From: Bacteroidota bacterium
GTDB lineage: Bacteria; Bacteroidota; Bacteroidia; Bacteroidales; F082
Reading direction: 5' to 3'
Assembly (NCBI GenBank): GCA_009773165.1
Contig: WOUZ01000001.1
Span: 744,001-808,000 of the forward strand
Length of the DNA stretch: 64,000 bases
A model generated the notes under the pieces. The model did not search any database. It saw nothing but the letters and a program-made list of their open reading frames with translations, and had not been told where the DNA came from. How positions within the stretch are numbered: position 1 is the first letter of the stretch; the number at the start of each line of letters is the position of its first letter. Made by a program: the position numbers and the translations under genes. Positions 1-8,340 of the stretch are shown here, piece after piece.

Positions 1-1
1 T

Positions 2-367
2 CAGCAATTTGGAATTATCTCCTACAATTCCATTGCAGCAGACCTCATAATGCAAAACTATATAGCTTTGAACGACTTCGCTGCTTTTCAGACCTATTTT
101 CAACAGTACAAAGCAGAAAAAGACAGCCTCGAAGATGCTTATAATCAGCTCCAGGCCAAAGAAGCAAAGTTTCGGCTGCTTTCAGAGGAGCTACAGCAAC
201 TATCGGATTCAAGAAGAGAAGAGAATGAAATAATCAATCATAAACTACAGACCTACAATTATTTAACAGCTGCTGTTATTGGTTTGATTTTGTTTAGTCT
301 TTTGATGTTACTTATAAGAAGAAGCGTAAGAAAGGCTCACAAAAGGCCTTTGCAGGATGTTGTTTGA
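2..367 (+). CDS. C-terminal fragment of a membrane protein (runs off left edge)
   Basis: The reading frame is open back to the window edge, so this is the tail of a longer protein. The first in-frame ATG at 50 is probably internal. The visible 121 residues contain a Gln/Glu/Lys-rich stretch that looks like a coiled coil (roughly residues 35-85), then one hydrophobic membrane segment near the end and a short Arg/Lys-rich cytoplasmic tail. This layout is seen in Bacteroidota TPR or sensor-like proteins with a C-terminal anchor, but no domain can be named from the fragment. Confidence 0.6.
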   Translation, partial: QQFGIISYNSIAADLIMQNYIALNDFAAFQTYFQQYKAEKDSLEDAYNQLQAKEAKFRLLSEELQQLSDSRREENEIINHKLQTYNYLTAAVIGLILFSLLMLLIRRSVRKAHKRPLQDVV

Positions 368-448
368 ACCGATTTTTACACGTGTAAGTTTCGATATATA
401 ATAAAGCCTACTACTCACTATTTCAGACTAATATTAAACAACCACAAC

Positions 449-1582
449 ATGAAAAAATTCTATTTATCAAGCTTAATTCTCTTGTTGTTTTATCAGACAA
501 CCGTTTTTTGCCAAACTACCTTTAGTTTTCAACATAATGGGATTAACCGCACTTATATTTTGTTCGTTCCTGAAAACAATGTAAAAGGAGAGGCTATGCC
601 GTTGTTACTGGCTTTGCATGGCTTTACTCAAAACGGACAAACCATGATGCAACTTTCTGGTTTCAATGATCTTGCTAATGAATATAAGTTCGCAGTGGCT
701 TATCCTTATGGAGTGGGAACATCATGGAATGTTGGAGTTACAGGAGGTTCAACAGCAGATGATGTTGGTTTTTTAAGTGTGTTGATTGACAGCATAGCCA
801 TGAAAACTACGATTGACCAGAATAGGGTATATGCAACTGGTTTTTCCAATGGGGGATTCATGTCGTACCGTCTTGCTTGCGAGGCTTCAACAAGGATTGC
901 TGCAATAGCCTCTGTTGCAGGCACAATGGCTGTTGCAACAGCAAACGCATGTTTCGCTGAGAGGGCAGTTCCGGTTATGCATATTCATGGGACCAGCGAT
1001 TTTATTGTGCCTTACAATGGAAATGGCAGTTTTCTATCGGTAAATGCAACAATGGAATACTGGAACACACAGAACGGTTGCCCATCGGAACCCACGCTAT
1101 TTAACTACCCTGACATCGTTTCAGAAGGATCAACGGTAGAGGCATCGGTTTGGGATTCATGTAACAATGAAACGGAAAACAGGTTGTTGAGAATCATTAG
1201 TGGAGGACACACGTGGCCTGGAAATTCGGGCTCAGGAGGCATTGGAATAACAAATATGGATATAAGCGCTTCAGCTGAGATATGGACTTTTTTGAGTCGA
1301 TTTAGTTTGAGTTCCCCGGTTGGGATTTCATCCTTTCAAGGAAAACAACAGGTTACCATAACACCAAATCCCTATCGCAGCGGATTGCTGTTTCTTTTTT
1401 GCGATGCCACCGAAGCAGCATTGAAAATTGTTGATATTCATGGAAGACTGAGAGTTTCGCGCCAGATTAATTTTAGTAACGGTAAAGCCTTCTTTAATCC
1501 AGAACCACTTGAAAAAGGACTTTATTTCTTAATCCTTTCAACCGAAAAAACACAAAGTAGCACGAAACTGATAGTTTGGTAG
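449..1582 (+). CDS. Secreted PHB depolymerase/feruloyl esterase-like hydrolase with T9SS sorting domain
   Basis: This is an alpha/beta-hydrolase of the LpqC/polyhydroxybutyrate-depolymerase-like esterase group. An N-terminal signal peptide (about residues 1-22) is followed by the hydrolase domain. The nucleophile is in GFSNGG (Ser133), the acid in HGTSDFIVPY (Asp184) and the base in SGGHTWPG (His254), a complete triad in the usual order. The oxyanion region LLLALHGFTQNG is also present. The last ~75 residues begin with TPNP and have the beta-rich shape of a T9SS sorting domain, so the enzyme is probably exported and surface-attached or released. Likely substrates are acetyl or feruloyl esters on plant polysaccharide, or a polyester. 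The sequence does not decide which. Confidence 0.85.
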   Translation: MKKFYLSSLILLLFYQTTVFCQTTFSFQHNGINRTYILFVPENNVKGEAMPLLLALHGFTQNGQTMMQLSGFNDLANEYKFAVAYPYGVGTSWNVGVTGGSTADDVGFLSVLIDSIAMKTTIDQNRVYATGFSNGGFMSYRLACEASTRIAAIASVAGTMAVATANACFAERAVPVMHIHGTSDFIVPYNGNGSFLSVNATMEYWNTQNGCPSEPTLFNYPDIVSEGSTVEASVWDSCNNETENRLLRIISGGHTWPGNSGSGGIGITNMDISASAEIWTFLSRFSLSSPVGISSFQGKQQVTITPNPYRSGLLFLFCDATEAALKIVDIHGRLRVSRQINFSNGKAFFNPEPLEKGLYFLILSTEKTQSSTKLIVW

Positions 1583-1667
1583 AATAAGAGACATAGCAAG
1601 ATTTTGAATATTAGATGCTCAAAACAATATCATAGCAATTTGTAAAAACAAAAACCTTGATTACACC

Positions 1668-1697
1668 AAAAAAGCCGGAACAATATGCCCGGCTTTT
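1668..1697 (-). terminator. Rho-independent terminator after queA
   Basis: Nine-base arms AAAAGCCGG and CCGGCTTTT are separated by about ten bases between two convergent genes. On the minus strand the hairpin is followed by six T residues, so it fits best as the queA terminator. It could also end the esterase transcript from the other side. Confidence 0.7.
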
Positions 1698-1719
1698 GAA
1701 TTTATACTTTTGGAGGTAA

Positions 1720-2769
1720 TTACAGAATGAGCATAGCGTCGCCGTATGTGAAAAAGCGATACTTTTCGGCAACAGCTTCTTTGTAGGCACGCATTAGGAA
1801 ATCGTAATCTGCGAAAGCGGCCACCTGCATCATCATAGGTGATTTTGGCATATGGAAATTCGTTACCATAGCATCAGCCATACCGAAATCGTAAGGAGGG
1901 AAGATAAAACGATTCGTCCAGCCTTTGTATGGTTTGATACGACCAGCAATCGTAACAGCAGTTTCAAGAGCCTTCATTGTGGTTGTTCCAACTGCAACAA
2001 TGCTGTTGCCGCGGGCCTTACCTTCATTAATAGCCTGAGCGTTTGTTTCATCGATATACATTTCTTCAGAATCCATTTTATGTTTTGTAAGGTCTTCAAC
2101 CTCAATGGTTCTGAAGTTGCCCATCCCTGTGTGAAGTGTTACTTCGGCAAAAGAAACACCAATAAGCTCAAGTCTTTTCATCAGTTCGCGGCTGAAGTGC
2201 AGACCTGCAGTTGGGGCAGCAATAGCGCCTTCATGTTTGGCAAAAATAGTTTGATAGCGTTCGGCATCTTCCGGTTCAACTTCTCTTTCATGAATTTTAG
2301 GCAAGGGTGTTTTGCCAAGAGAATAGATTGTTTTCTTAAATTCTTCATAAGGACCGTCGAATAAGAAACGCAGTGTTCTTCCACGGGAAGTCGTGTTGTC
2401 AATAACTTCGGCAACCAACGATTCATCATCGCCGAAATAAAGTTTGTTGCCGATACGGATTTTACGTGCTGGGTCAACGAGCACATCCCATAAGCGGCTT
2501 TCGCGGTTTAGTTCCCGCAAAAGGAACACTTCGATTTTTGCACCTGTTTTTTCCTTTTCACCATACAAACGGGCAGGAAATACCTTTGTGTTGTTCAAAA
2601 CGAAGATGTCGCCATCTCTGAAGTATTCCAGGATGTCTTTAAAGATGCGGTGTTCAATGGTTTGATCTTTACGATTCAAAACCATGAGCCGTGACTCATC
2701 TCTGTTTTTTGGAGGGTGACTTGCAATAAGATTTGCGGGCAGGTTAAACCTGAATTGAGATAGTTTCAT
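1720..2769 (-). CDS. queA: S-adenosylmethionine:tRNA ribosyltransferase-isomerase
   Basis: QueA transfers and isomerises the ribosyl part of S-adenosylmethionine onto preQ1 in tRNA to make epoxyqueuosine. The protein has the family length (349 aa) and hallmarks: the start [18 protein letters not shown], the [14 protein letters not shown]-type segment, APTAGLHFS, and the C-terminal TNFHMPKSP. It lies downstream of truB on the same strand after a 145-bp gap, so it may have its own promoter. A QueD-like enzyme of the same pathway is encoded near the other end of the window. Confidence 0.96.
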   Translation of the reverse strand: MKLSQFRFNLPANLIASHPPKNRDESRLMVLNRKDQTIEHRIFKDILEYFRDGDIFVLNNTKVFPARLYGEKEKTGAKIEVFLLRELNRESRLWDVLVDPARKIRIGNKLYFGDDESLVAEVIDNTTSRGRTLRFLFDGPYEEFKKTIYSLGKTPLPKIHEREVEPEDAERYQTIFAKHEGAIAAPTAGLHFSRELMKRLELIGVSFAEVTLHTGMGNFRTIEVEDLTKHKMDSEEMYIDETNAQAINEGKARGNSIVAVGTTTMKALETAVTIAGRIKPYKGWTNRFIFPPYDFGMADAMVTNFHMPKSPMMMQVAAFADYDFLMRAYKEAVAEKYRFFTYGDAMLIL

Positions 2770-2914
2770 TTGCTTAATCTTTAATTTACCAACTTGATTT
2801 TAAAAAAATCCACCAACTTTTTTAAGCATTTTAAGGAGTGAAGGCCGCAAAGGTAATTCAGCAGAGAGGCGATGTCAAGTGAAGAATGTAAAAAATGGCT
2901 TGATCACTTGGAAC

Positions 2915-3667
2915 TTATGTCAAAGAAGATCCATTTTCTGAAGCCGTAACCGTTTCTTGCCCAGTAATATTTTGTGGGTTTTGAGAGGCTAACAACTCTC
3001 TTAACTGCTCGAGGCTAAGGGCATTTTCAACAGAGAAATTACCAATATGGGTGCGGCGAAGTGCAGTCAGGCAGGCTCCATTTTGAAGTGATTTACCAAA
3101 ATCGTGTGCCAGACTCCTAATGTATGTGCCTTTACTACAGTCAATTACAAAATTAACATCAGGAATTTGAATGTTATCAAGTTCAAAGCGGTTTATTGTC
3201 ACAACACGGGGTCCCAGTTTTACCTCTTGCTGTTTTCGTGCATAATTGAAAGCCCTTTTTCCATCAATTTTTATAGCTGAAAAAATTGGAGGAAATTGGG
3301 AAATAGTACCAATGAAAATTTTTCTGGCTTCCTGAAGAGATTCTTGTGTCAGGTGGTCGGTTGGGAAGGTTTCATCAGCTTCAGTTTCCAGATCAAAGGA
3401 TGGAGTTGTCATCCCAAGACGTAAGGTACCGGTGTAAGTTTTATCCTGATCCTGAAACGATTGAATCTGTTTTGTCATCTTTCCTGTACAGACGATGAGT
3501 AGTCCGGTGGCAAGAGGATCAAGTGTTCCTGCATGCCCAACTTTAAGTTTCGGAATGTGTAAATGCCTGCGAATGAGCACTCTTAAATGATTTACAACAT
3601 CAAAAGAAGTCCAGCCAACTGGCTTGTCAATGAGCAATAATTCGCCCGCTTCGAAATCAAACTGCAT
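2915..3667 (-). CDS. truB: tRNA pseudouridine(55) synthase
   Basis: TruB makes the universal pseudouridine 55 in the T-loop of tRNA. The N-terminal LLIDKPVGWTSFDVVNHLR and the catalytic motif GHAGTLDPLATGLL (Asp50) are intact, as is the later GTYIRSLAHDFG motif. At 250 residues it is a short, Bacteroidota-type TruB with a brief low-complexity tail. Its ATG overlaps the uppP stop codon by one base (TAATG), which points to translational coupling within a DUF3098-uppP-truB operon. Confidence 0.96.
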   Translation of the reverse strand: MQFDFEAGELLLIDKPVGWTSFDVVNHLRVLIRRHLHIPKLKVGHAGTLDPLATGLLIVCTGKMTKQIQSFQDQDKTYTGTLRLGMTTPSFDLETEADETFPTDHLTQESLQEARKIFIGTISQFPPIFSAIKIDGKRAFNYARKQQEVKLGPRVVTINRFELDNIQIPDVNFVIDCSKGTYIRSLAHDFGKSLQNGACLTALRRTHIGNFSVENALSLEQLRELLASQNPQNITGQETVTASENGSSLT

Positions 3668-4446
3668 TAAACAACACTTAATTCGTAACCAAGGGCTACC
3701 ATTACGAGAATGATAAGACCGACAATAATTCTGTAATAGCCAAAATACTTGAAGCCGTATCGGGTAAGAAGGCTGATAAAAGTTTTGATTGCGATTAATG
3801 CAACAACAAAAGCAACCAGGTTACCCAAAAGAAGGATGTTGATATGTGATGCTTCGATGCTTTGATAATTTTGCAGGAGTTTGTATCCGGCAGCGGCAAA
3901 CATCGTTGGTACGGCAAGAAAGAAAGAAAATTCAGCAGCAGTTTTGCGGTCAAGGTTTTGGGTCATACCGCCTATAATCGTAGCAGCTGACCTCGAAACA
4001 CCTGGTATCATGGCAATGCATTGGTAAAGCCCGATTTTAAATGCCGAAGGGTAACTAATTTGTTGGCTTTTCGCCGGTTTTTGAAACCATTTGTCAACAA
4101 AAACCAAAACAATACCGCCCAATACAAGCATAACAGCCACCACCACCACATTTTCAAGCATTTGATCAATAAAATCACTTGCAAGAAAACCAATAACTGC
4201 GGCTGGAATGAAAGCTATAAAAAGCGTGTAGTAAAACTTCATGCTTTGAAAAAACCGTTTCCAATATAACACTACCACAGCCAAAATGGCTCCAAACTGA
4301 ATATTTACAGTAAATGCTTTGACAAAATCAGTGATTTCCATTCCAAGCAACTCCTGTGTAATAATCATATGGCCAGTAGAAGAAACCGGAAGAAATTCTG
4401 TCAGGCCTTCGACAATAGCAATTATAATGGCTTCAAAAATACTCAT
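3667..4446 (-). CDS. uppP: Undecaprenyl-diphosphate phosphatase
   Basis: This integral membrane enzyme removes a phosphate from undecaprenyl pyrophosphate to recycle the lipid carrier for peptidoglycan and other envelope polymers. The BacA/UppP motifs are visible: [14 protein letters not shown] near the N-terminus and [10 protein letters not shown] in the second half, with about eight hydrophobic segments over 259 residues. It sits two bases after the DUF3098 gene and overlaps truB by one base, so the three are surely cotranscribed. Confidence 0.96.
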   Translation of the reverse strand: MSIFEAIIIAIVEGLTEFLPVSSTGHMIITQELLGMEITDFVKAFTVNIQFGAILAVVVLYWKRFFQSMKFYYTLFIAFIPAAVIGFLASDFIDQMLENVVVVAVMLVLGGIVLVFVDKWFQKPAKSQQISYPSAFKIGLYQCIAMIPGVSRSAATIIGGMTQNLDRKTAAEFSFFLAVPTMFAAAGYKLLQNYQSIEASHINILLLGNLVAFVVALIAIKTFISLLTRYGFKYFGYYRIIVGLIILVMVALGYELSVV

Positions 4447-4448
4447 AA

Positions 4449-4715
4449 TCAGTTCTTTGGCTTCTTCATAATAGCATATATCTCAATGACATAGCCTGCA
4501 AGAACAAGTAAAGGAGCTAATGTAAGACGCTGGAAACTAAAGATACCTTTGCTAAAAACATCAGGATCATTTGAGCCACCACCTGCCATGAGTAAAAAAC
4601 CAATAACGATAAATGCCAAACCTATGATCACCCATTTGTAATTTTCACGATCAAAAGCAAATTGACGTTCATCTGCGGGTTCGGTTGAAACCGGTTTAGT
4701 GTTTTTTGTTGACAT
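4449..4715 (-). CDS. DUF3098 family small membrane protein
   Basis: An 88-residue protein with a polar N-terminus and two hydrophobic segments (about residues 29-45 and 65-82) around the sequence [13 protein letters not shown]. This matches DUF3098, a small Bacteroidota membrane family of unknown function that usually lies just before uppP and truB, often after ftsX. Here ftsX is not next to it; the upstream neighbour is a divergent FNR-like regulator. It is the first gene of the operon. Confidence 0.85.
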   Translation of the reverse strand: MSTKNTKPVSTEPADERQFAFDRENYKWVIIGLAFIVIGFLLMAGGGSNDPDVFSKGIFSFQRLTLAPLLVLAGYVIEIYAIMKKPKN

Positions 4716-4987
4716 TTTCAGTGAATTTGAAGCAAAATTAATTGTTTTTCCCGTTCAAACCTTGTTTTTGCTTTTTTTATGAAGAGTATTCGAACTGAGT
4801 CAGGTATTTTCGTTCAAAATTTTGTTTAAACGGCATTGCAATTATTGTTATACGTTTCAATGGCGTAGAAACATATTTTTCAATTATTCAACTTTGTTCT
4901 TTTTTGAATGGCATTTTTTTGGACAGCAATATCTGATTTGCAGAATTTAGAATGATTTAAAATAGTGTCATCTAAAATTACCTCTTA

Positions 4988-5001
4988 TTGACATAAATCA
5001 A
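4988..5001. promoter_or_regulatory. FNR/CRP-like operator
   Basis: The 14-mer TTGACATAAATCAA differs from the classical FNR site TTGAT-N4-ATCAA at one position. It lies directly before the -7 box of the gene for an FNR-family protein, where a bound dimer would probably block transcription, suggesting negative autoregulation. The site is seen; the autoregulation is inferred. Confidence 0.5.
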
Positions 5002-5002
5002 C

Positions 5003-5010
5003 TATTTTTG
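5003..5010 (+). promoter_or_regulatory. Bacteroidota -7 promoter element of the FNR-like gene
   Basis: TATTTTTG matches the phylum's TAnnTTTG -7 consensus and lies 35 bases before the ATG. A TTG about 15 bases upstream could serve as the -33 element and is part of the FNR-like palindrome. Confidence 0.45.
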
Positions 5011-5045
5011 TACTTTAGATCAATTCTTATTAATAGAAATATTCA

Positions 5046-5747
5046 ATGATTAATATAAAATCAGATAAATGTATCAGTTGTGAAATATGCAATGATCGAT
5101 CGCCTTTGTTTAGTCTCCTGACCAAAGATGAGTTATCGGTGATGAACGCAGGTCGTTTTGAGGTTCATTTCGAGGCTGGTGAAACAATTGTTAAACAAGG
5201 TACTTCTGCCAATCATATGATGGTACTTACCCAGGGAATAGCCAAGCTTTTTCTTGAAGGAATCGACAAACGCAACCTTATTCTTGACCTTATTTTGCCC
5301 TGGAAGTTGTTTGGCGGCCCGGGTTTATTTACCGACATGCGTTACCATTACAGCGTTGTAGCTTTACAAGAGTCAACCGCATGTTTTATTGCCGCGGATA
5401 ATGTCAGGCAAGTTATTCGGACTAACCCAGATTTTGCAGAATCTATTTTGAGGCATTGTAATCGTAACAGTGCAGCAAACTTCGACAGATTGATCAGCTT
5501 AACACAAAAACAAATGCCTGGCAGACTCGCCGACACCTTATTGTATCTAAACGCTGAAATTTTTCATAACAAATCGTTTAATTTACCAATTACCCGTCTT
5601 GAGCTGGGTGAGATGTCGAATATGACAAAAGAAAGCGTTACCCGTATTCTTAAAGAATTTGAATCGGAAGCAATTTTAAAACTGGAAGGAAAATCAGTTA
5701 ATATTTTAAAATTGGAATCACTTCAGGAAATATCGTTACGGGGCTAA
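5046..5747 (+). CDS. Crp/Fnr family regulator with FNR-like cysteine set
   Basis: A 233-residue transcription factor with an N-terminal cyclic-nucleotide-binding-type sensor domain (about 20-140) and a C-terminal winged helix (about 160-225). The recognition helix reads TKESVTRILKEFE, close to the E-x-x-S-R pattern of FNR. Cysteines 9, 12 and 15 (CISCEIC) resemble the N-terminal iron-sulfur ligands of FNR. Cys113, in QESTACFI, falls where FNR has Cys122 (LETSMVCEI). It is therefore a candidate [4Fe-4S] oxygen or redox sensor rather than a cAMP receptor. It is convergent with the sugar-kinase gene, with only four bases between the two stop codons. Confidence 0.85.
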   Translation: MINIKSDKCISCEICNDRSPLFSLLTKDELSVMNAGRFEVHFEAGETIVKQGTSANHMMVLTQGIAKLFLEGIDKRNLILDLILPWKLFGGPGLFTDMRYHYSVVALQESTACFIAADNVRQVIRTNPDFAESILRHCNRNSAANFDRLISLTQKQMPGRLADTLLYLNAEIFHNKSFNLPITRLELGEMSNMTKESVTRILKEFESEAILKLEGKSVNILKLESLQEISLRG

Positions 5748-5751
5748 ACAA

Positions 5752-6801
5752 CTAGCGAAAATGCCCGTTATAAATCGGCTCTTCGAGTAAACGTTTTAAC
5801 AAAAACGATTGATTTTTAGCCCTGTCAAGATTGTGCATGGGATATTTTATAGTGTAATAACTATCGTTTTGTAAAAAATCTGTCATAAATCTTAGTGCCT
5901 GCATATATACGAGCATTAATCCTGCAAAAGAGGCATTTTCTTTTTCTATAGGTGTAATATCTTGAATACCAGATATGTAATTAAATATTAATCCTTCGAG
6001 GATTTCTCTGCGTATGATGATTTTGGATGTATCGCGCTCATCCTCACCAACAGGGGAAGCCATGCTTCGAATCATGTCACCTAAATCTGAAAGTATTGTT
6101 CCGGGCATCATCGTGTCCAGATCAATCACACATTTTACTTTTTCTCCTTTTGTGTCGAATAAGAGGTTACTTATTTTGGCATCCATATGCACAATGCGCA
6201 ATGGGAGCTGATGAATGATAGAAACGTAATAGTCGGTTATCCATCTGTTTTCACGAAGTTCTGACAAAGTTGCGGATGCAGATTCAAGCCTTTCGGTGGA
6301 TGCTGTTTTTAAAGCAGCATCAAATTGCTGTTGTCTCCAGGCAAGATTGTGAAAATCTTTCAATATCGTATGAAATTGGCTGGCATCTACACCACGAAGA
6401 AGCGAGGTAAATTCCGCAAACGCTGTTCCTGCCTGTATGGCCTGTTTTTCAGAAGAAACCGTTTCAAGACACTGACTTTGATCTATATAGGATATTAATC
6501 TCCAATATTTTTGATAGTTGTCTTTATAAAACCACTCCCCGCTTAGTGTTGGTATGTACTCCAGTATAGAGTAACCGGGATGGTTTTTTTGAAGGTGTTT
6601 TTTTGCAAGTAGCCAATTTTCAACTATATGCAATGGTTTTTTAAAGACGGAAGTGTTTATTTGCTGAAGTATGAATTTTGTGCCTTGTTCTGTTTTTAAA
6701 AGGAATGTTTTGTTGATATTGCCTGAACCATATGGTTGAATACTTTCGTAATCAAGCGATATTCCATATGCTTGTAAAATCGTTGAAAAGTTGTTTTCCA
6801 T
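5752..6801 (-). CDS. Sugar kinase of the N-acetylhexosamine 1-kinase / aminoglycoside phosphotransferase fold
   Basis: The protein (349 aa from the second of two adjacent ATGs) has the APH-like kinase fold. There is a nucleotide-binding N-lobe with YGSGNINKTFLLKT, then the catalytic loop VHMDAKISNLLFD with its Asp, Lys and Asn, and the metal-binding DLDTMMPGTILSDLGD. The sequence style (GSGHIN-T, FILQQINTSVFKKP) matches NahK-like kinases, which phosphorylate GlcNAc or GalNAc at C1. The preceding gene, 21 bp upstream on the same strand, is a GH109-like alpha-N-acetylgalactosaminidase, so phosphorylation of released GalNAc is the most coherent job. The exact substrate is inferred. Confidence 0.75.
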   Translation of the reverse strand: MENNFSTILQAYGISLDYESIQPYGSGNINKTFLLKTEQGTKFILQQINTSVFKKPLHIVENWLLAKKHLQKNHPGYSILEYIPTLSGEWFYKDNYQKYWRLISYIDQSQCLETVSSEKQAIQAGTAFAEFTSLLRGVDASQFHTILKDFHNLAWRQQQFDAALKTASTERLESASATLSELRENRWITDYYVSIIHQLPLRIVHMDAKISNLLFDTKGEKVKCVIDLDTMMPGTILSDLGDMIRSMASPVGEDERDTSKIIIRREILEGLIFNYISGIQDITPIEKENASFAGLMLVYMQALRFMTDFLQNDSYYTIKYPMHNLDRAKNQSFLLKRLLEEPIYNGHFR

Positions 6802-6822
6802 CATAATTTGTTCAGAAAAAAA

Positions 6823-8169
6823 TCAATAGTCGTCGCTGTTTGCAAAAATTTGTTTCCCGGTTTTCCATTCCCCATTTGTGAAGTCAGGAAATGCAATACT
6901 ATTATTATTGTTAGCCACCGACCATTCAGAAAGTGGGGTAATTACACTCCATGCAGCTGAATCATAAACACTTATTGGTGTTGGCTCAGATCTTTTTATT
7001 GCTTCCAGAAACGCATGAACGACAAAGAAATCCATTCCTCCATGTCCTGCACCTTGAGCATCAGAACCATATTTTTGCCAAAGAGGGTGATCAAACTGTG
7101 TGAGCCAGTTTTTCGCTTCTTCCCAACGATGAGGTTGACTAACGCCTTCAACATGAATGGATTTATTGATATCCATCCACAGGCCTTTTGTGCCCTGAAC
7201 TCTGAAGCCAAGTGAGTAAGGCCTGGGCAAACTGGTATCGTGCTGAAGTAAAACTGTTTCACCATTAGCGGTGCTGATCATCGTAGTGACTACATCTCCA
7301 AGCTTGAAATTTACTTTTGCATTAGGGTGAGTTTCACCACCAGTTTTCACAATATATTCATGAAGGCCCCGGGATTTGGAAGCCATTGAAACAAGCGAGG
7401 TGAAGCGGTTACCGGCATGTATATCAAGCATTTTTGAAAGAGGTCCTATGCCATGTGTCGGATAGAGGTCGCCGTTTCTATCTACCGAATGTTGTGTCCT
7501 CCACTGAGCTTCGGAAAATCCTTTTTCACCAAATTCAACACCTCCGCCGTAAGGCTGCTTTCCATCATTGAATTTAACTTCGCGCAAATCGTGCTGGTAG
7601 CCACCTTGCAAATGCACTAACTCGCCAAAAATACCTTGTCTTACCATTTGCAATGCAGCCATCACATCGCGGCGGTAGCAAACATTTTCGAGCATCATGT
7701 ATTGCTTGCCTGTACTTTGGGACTTTTTAACAATATCCCAATGTTCCTGAACAGTAGTGCCCATCATCACTTCGCAACCTACATGCTTGCCTGCATCCAT
7801 AGCGTCCATGGCCATTGGATAATGCCATTCCCAGGGTGTGGCGATGATCACTGCATCAATGTCTTCTTTTTCAAGCAGTTCTTTATAAACATATTGGTTG
7901 CCAGTGTAAATGGCTGGTTTTGGCTTGCCGGCCTTTTGAAATAATTGCAGTGCATCATCGAGCATAACTTGTTGTATATCACATATAGAAGTTACATCGG
8001 TGTCATCTCTTTGCAGACTCAGGCGAAGGAGCTCCTGACCACGCATCCCTGTTCCAATGATGCCTATGCGCAACCTGCCTGATGGATTACCAAACACGAC
8101 TTTTGATGGCATTACACTGAACGCTGTTCCAGTTAAAGCTGTCATTTTCAAAAATGTACTTCTTTTCAT
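6823..8169 (-). CDS. GH109-like Gfo/Idh/MocA family glycosidase (alpha-N-acetylgalactosaminidase type)
   Basis: A Gfo/Idh/MocA protein with an N-terminal twin-arginine-like signal (KRSTFLKMTALTG, with Lys-Arg rather than Arg-Arg) and a Rossmann NAD motif GIIGTGMRG. It carries EVMMGTTVQEHWDIVKKS, MLENVCYRRDVMA, a YPTHGIGPL segment and a GHGGMDFF segment, as in family GH109. GH109 enzymes cleave terminal alpha-GalNAc using a tightly bound NAD and an oxidation/elimination mechanism. The ATG at 8169 is chosen over a TTG three codons earlier. It is probably exported to the periplasm and paired with the following kinase gene. Confidence 0.8.
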   Translation of the reverse strand: MKRSTFLKMTALTGTAFSVMPSKVVFGNPSGRLRIGIIGTGMRGQELLRLSLQRDDTDVTSICDIQQVMLDDALQLFQKAGKPKPAIYTGNQYVYKELLEKEDIDAVIIATPWEWHYPMAMDAMDAGKHVGCEVMMGTTVQEHWDIVKKSQSTGKQYMMLENVCYRRDVMAALQMVRQGIFGELVHLQGGYQHDLREVKFNDGKQPYGGGVEFGEKGFSEAQWRTQHSVDRNGDLYPTHGIGPLSKMLDIHAGNRFTSLVSMASKSRGLHEYIVKTGGETHPNAKVNFKLGDVVTTMISTANGETVLLQHDTSLPRPYSLGFRVQGTKGLWMDINKSIHVEGVSQPHRWEEAKNWLTQFDHPLWQKYGSDAQGAGHGGMDFFVVHAFLEAIKRSEPTPISVYDSAAWSVITPLSEWSVANNNNSIAFPDFTNGEWKTGKQIFANSDDY

Positions 8170-8202
8170 ATGCGACAATTTTAAGTTTTAACGACTCAAT
8201 TT

Positions 8203-8219
8203 TTTATAGTGACTATAAA
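8203..8219. promoter_or_regulatory. Palindrome upstream of the GH109-kinase operon
   Basis: TTTATAG, three bases, CTATAAA: a perfect 7+3+7 inverted repeat 34 bp before the GH109 start. It could be an operator or an early-leader hairpin. No regulator gene lies beside it. Confidence 0.3.
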
Positions 8220-8340
8220 TCTGTAATAATCATACAGTGGTTTGTTTAAAATCAATGAATCCACAATGCTACGGAGTGTATTATAGGTGAAAAATCATTC
8301 TTTGCAATTAGAAATAATTAAAGTGTTGTTATACAATTAT

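Larger units (their letters stand above)
4716..5045. other. Divergent AT-rich intergenic region (DUF3098 / FNR-like gene)
   Basis: This 330-bp stretch has no credible ORF. Its right end carries the promoter and FNR-like palindrome of the regulator gene. The left end must hold the promoter of the DUF3098-uppP-truB operon, but I cannot place it with confidence. Confidence 0.6.
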
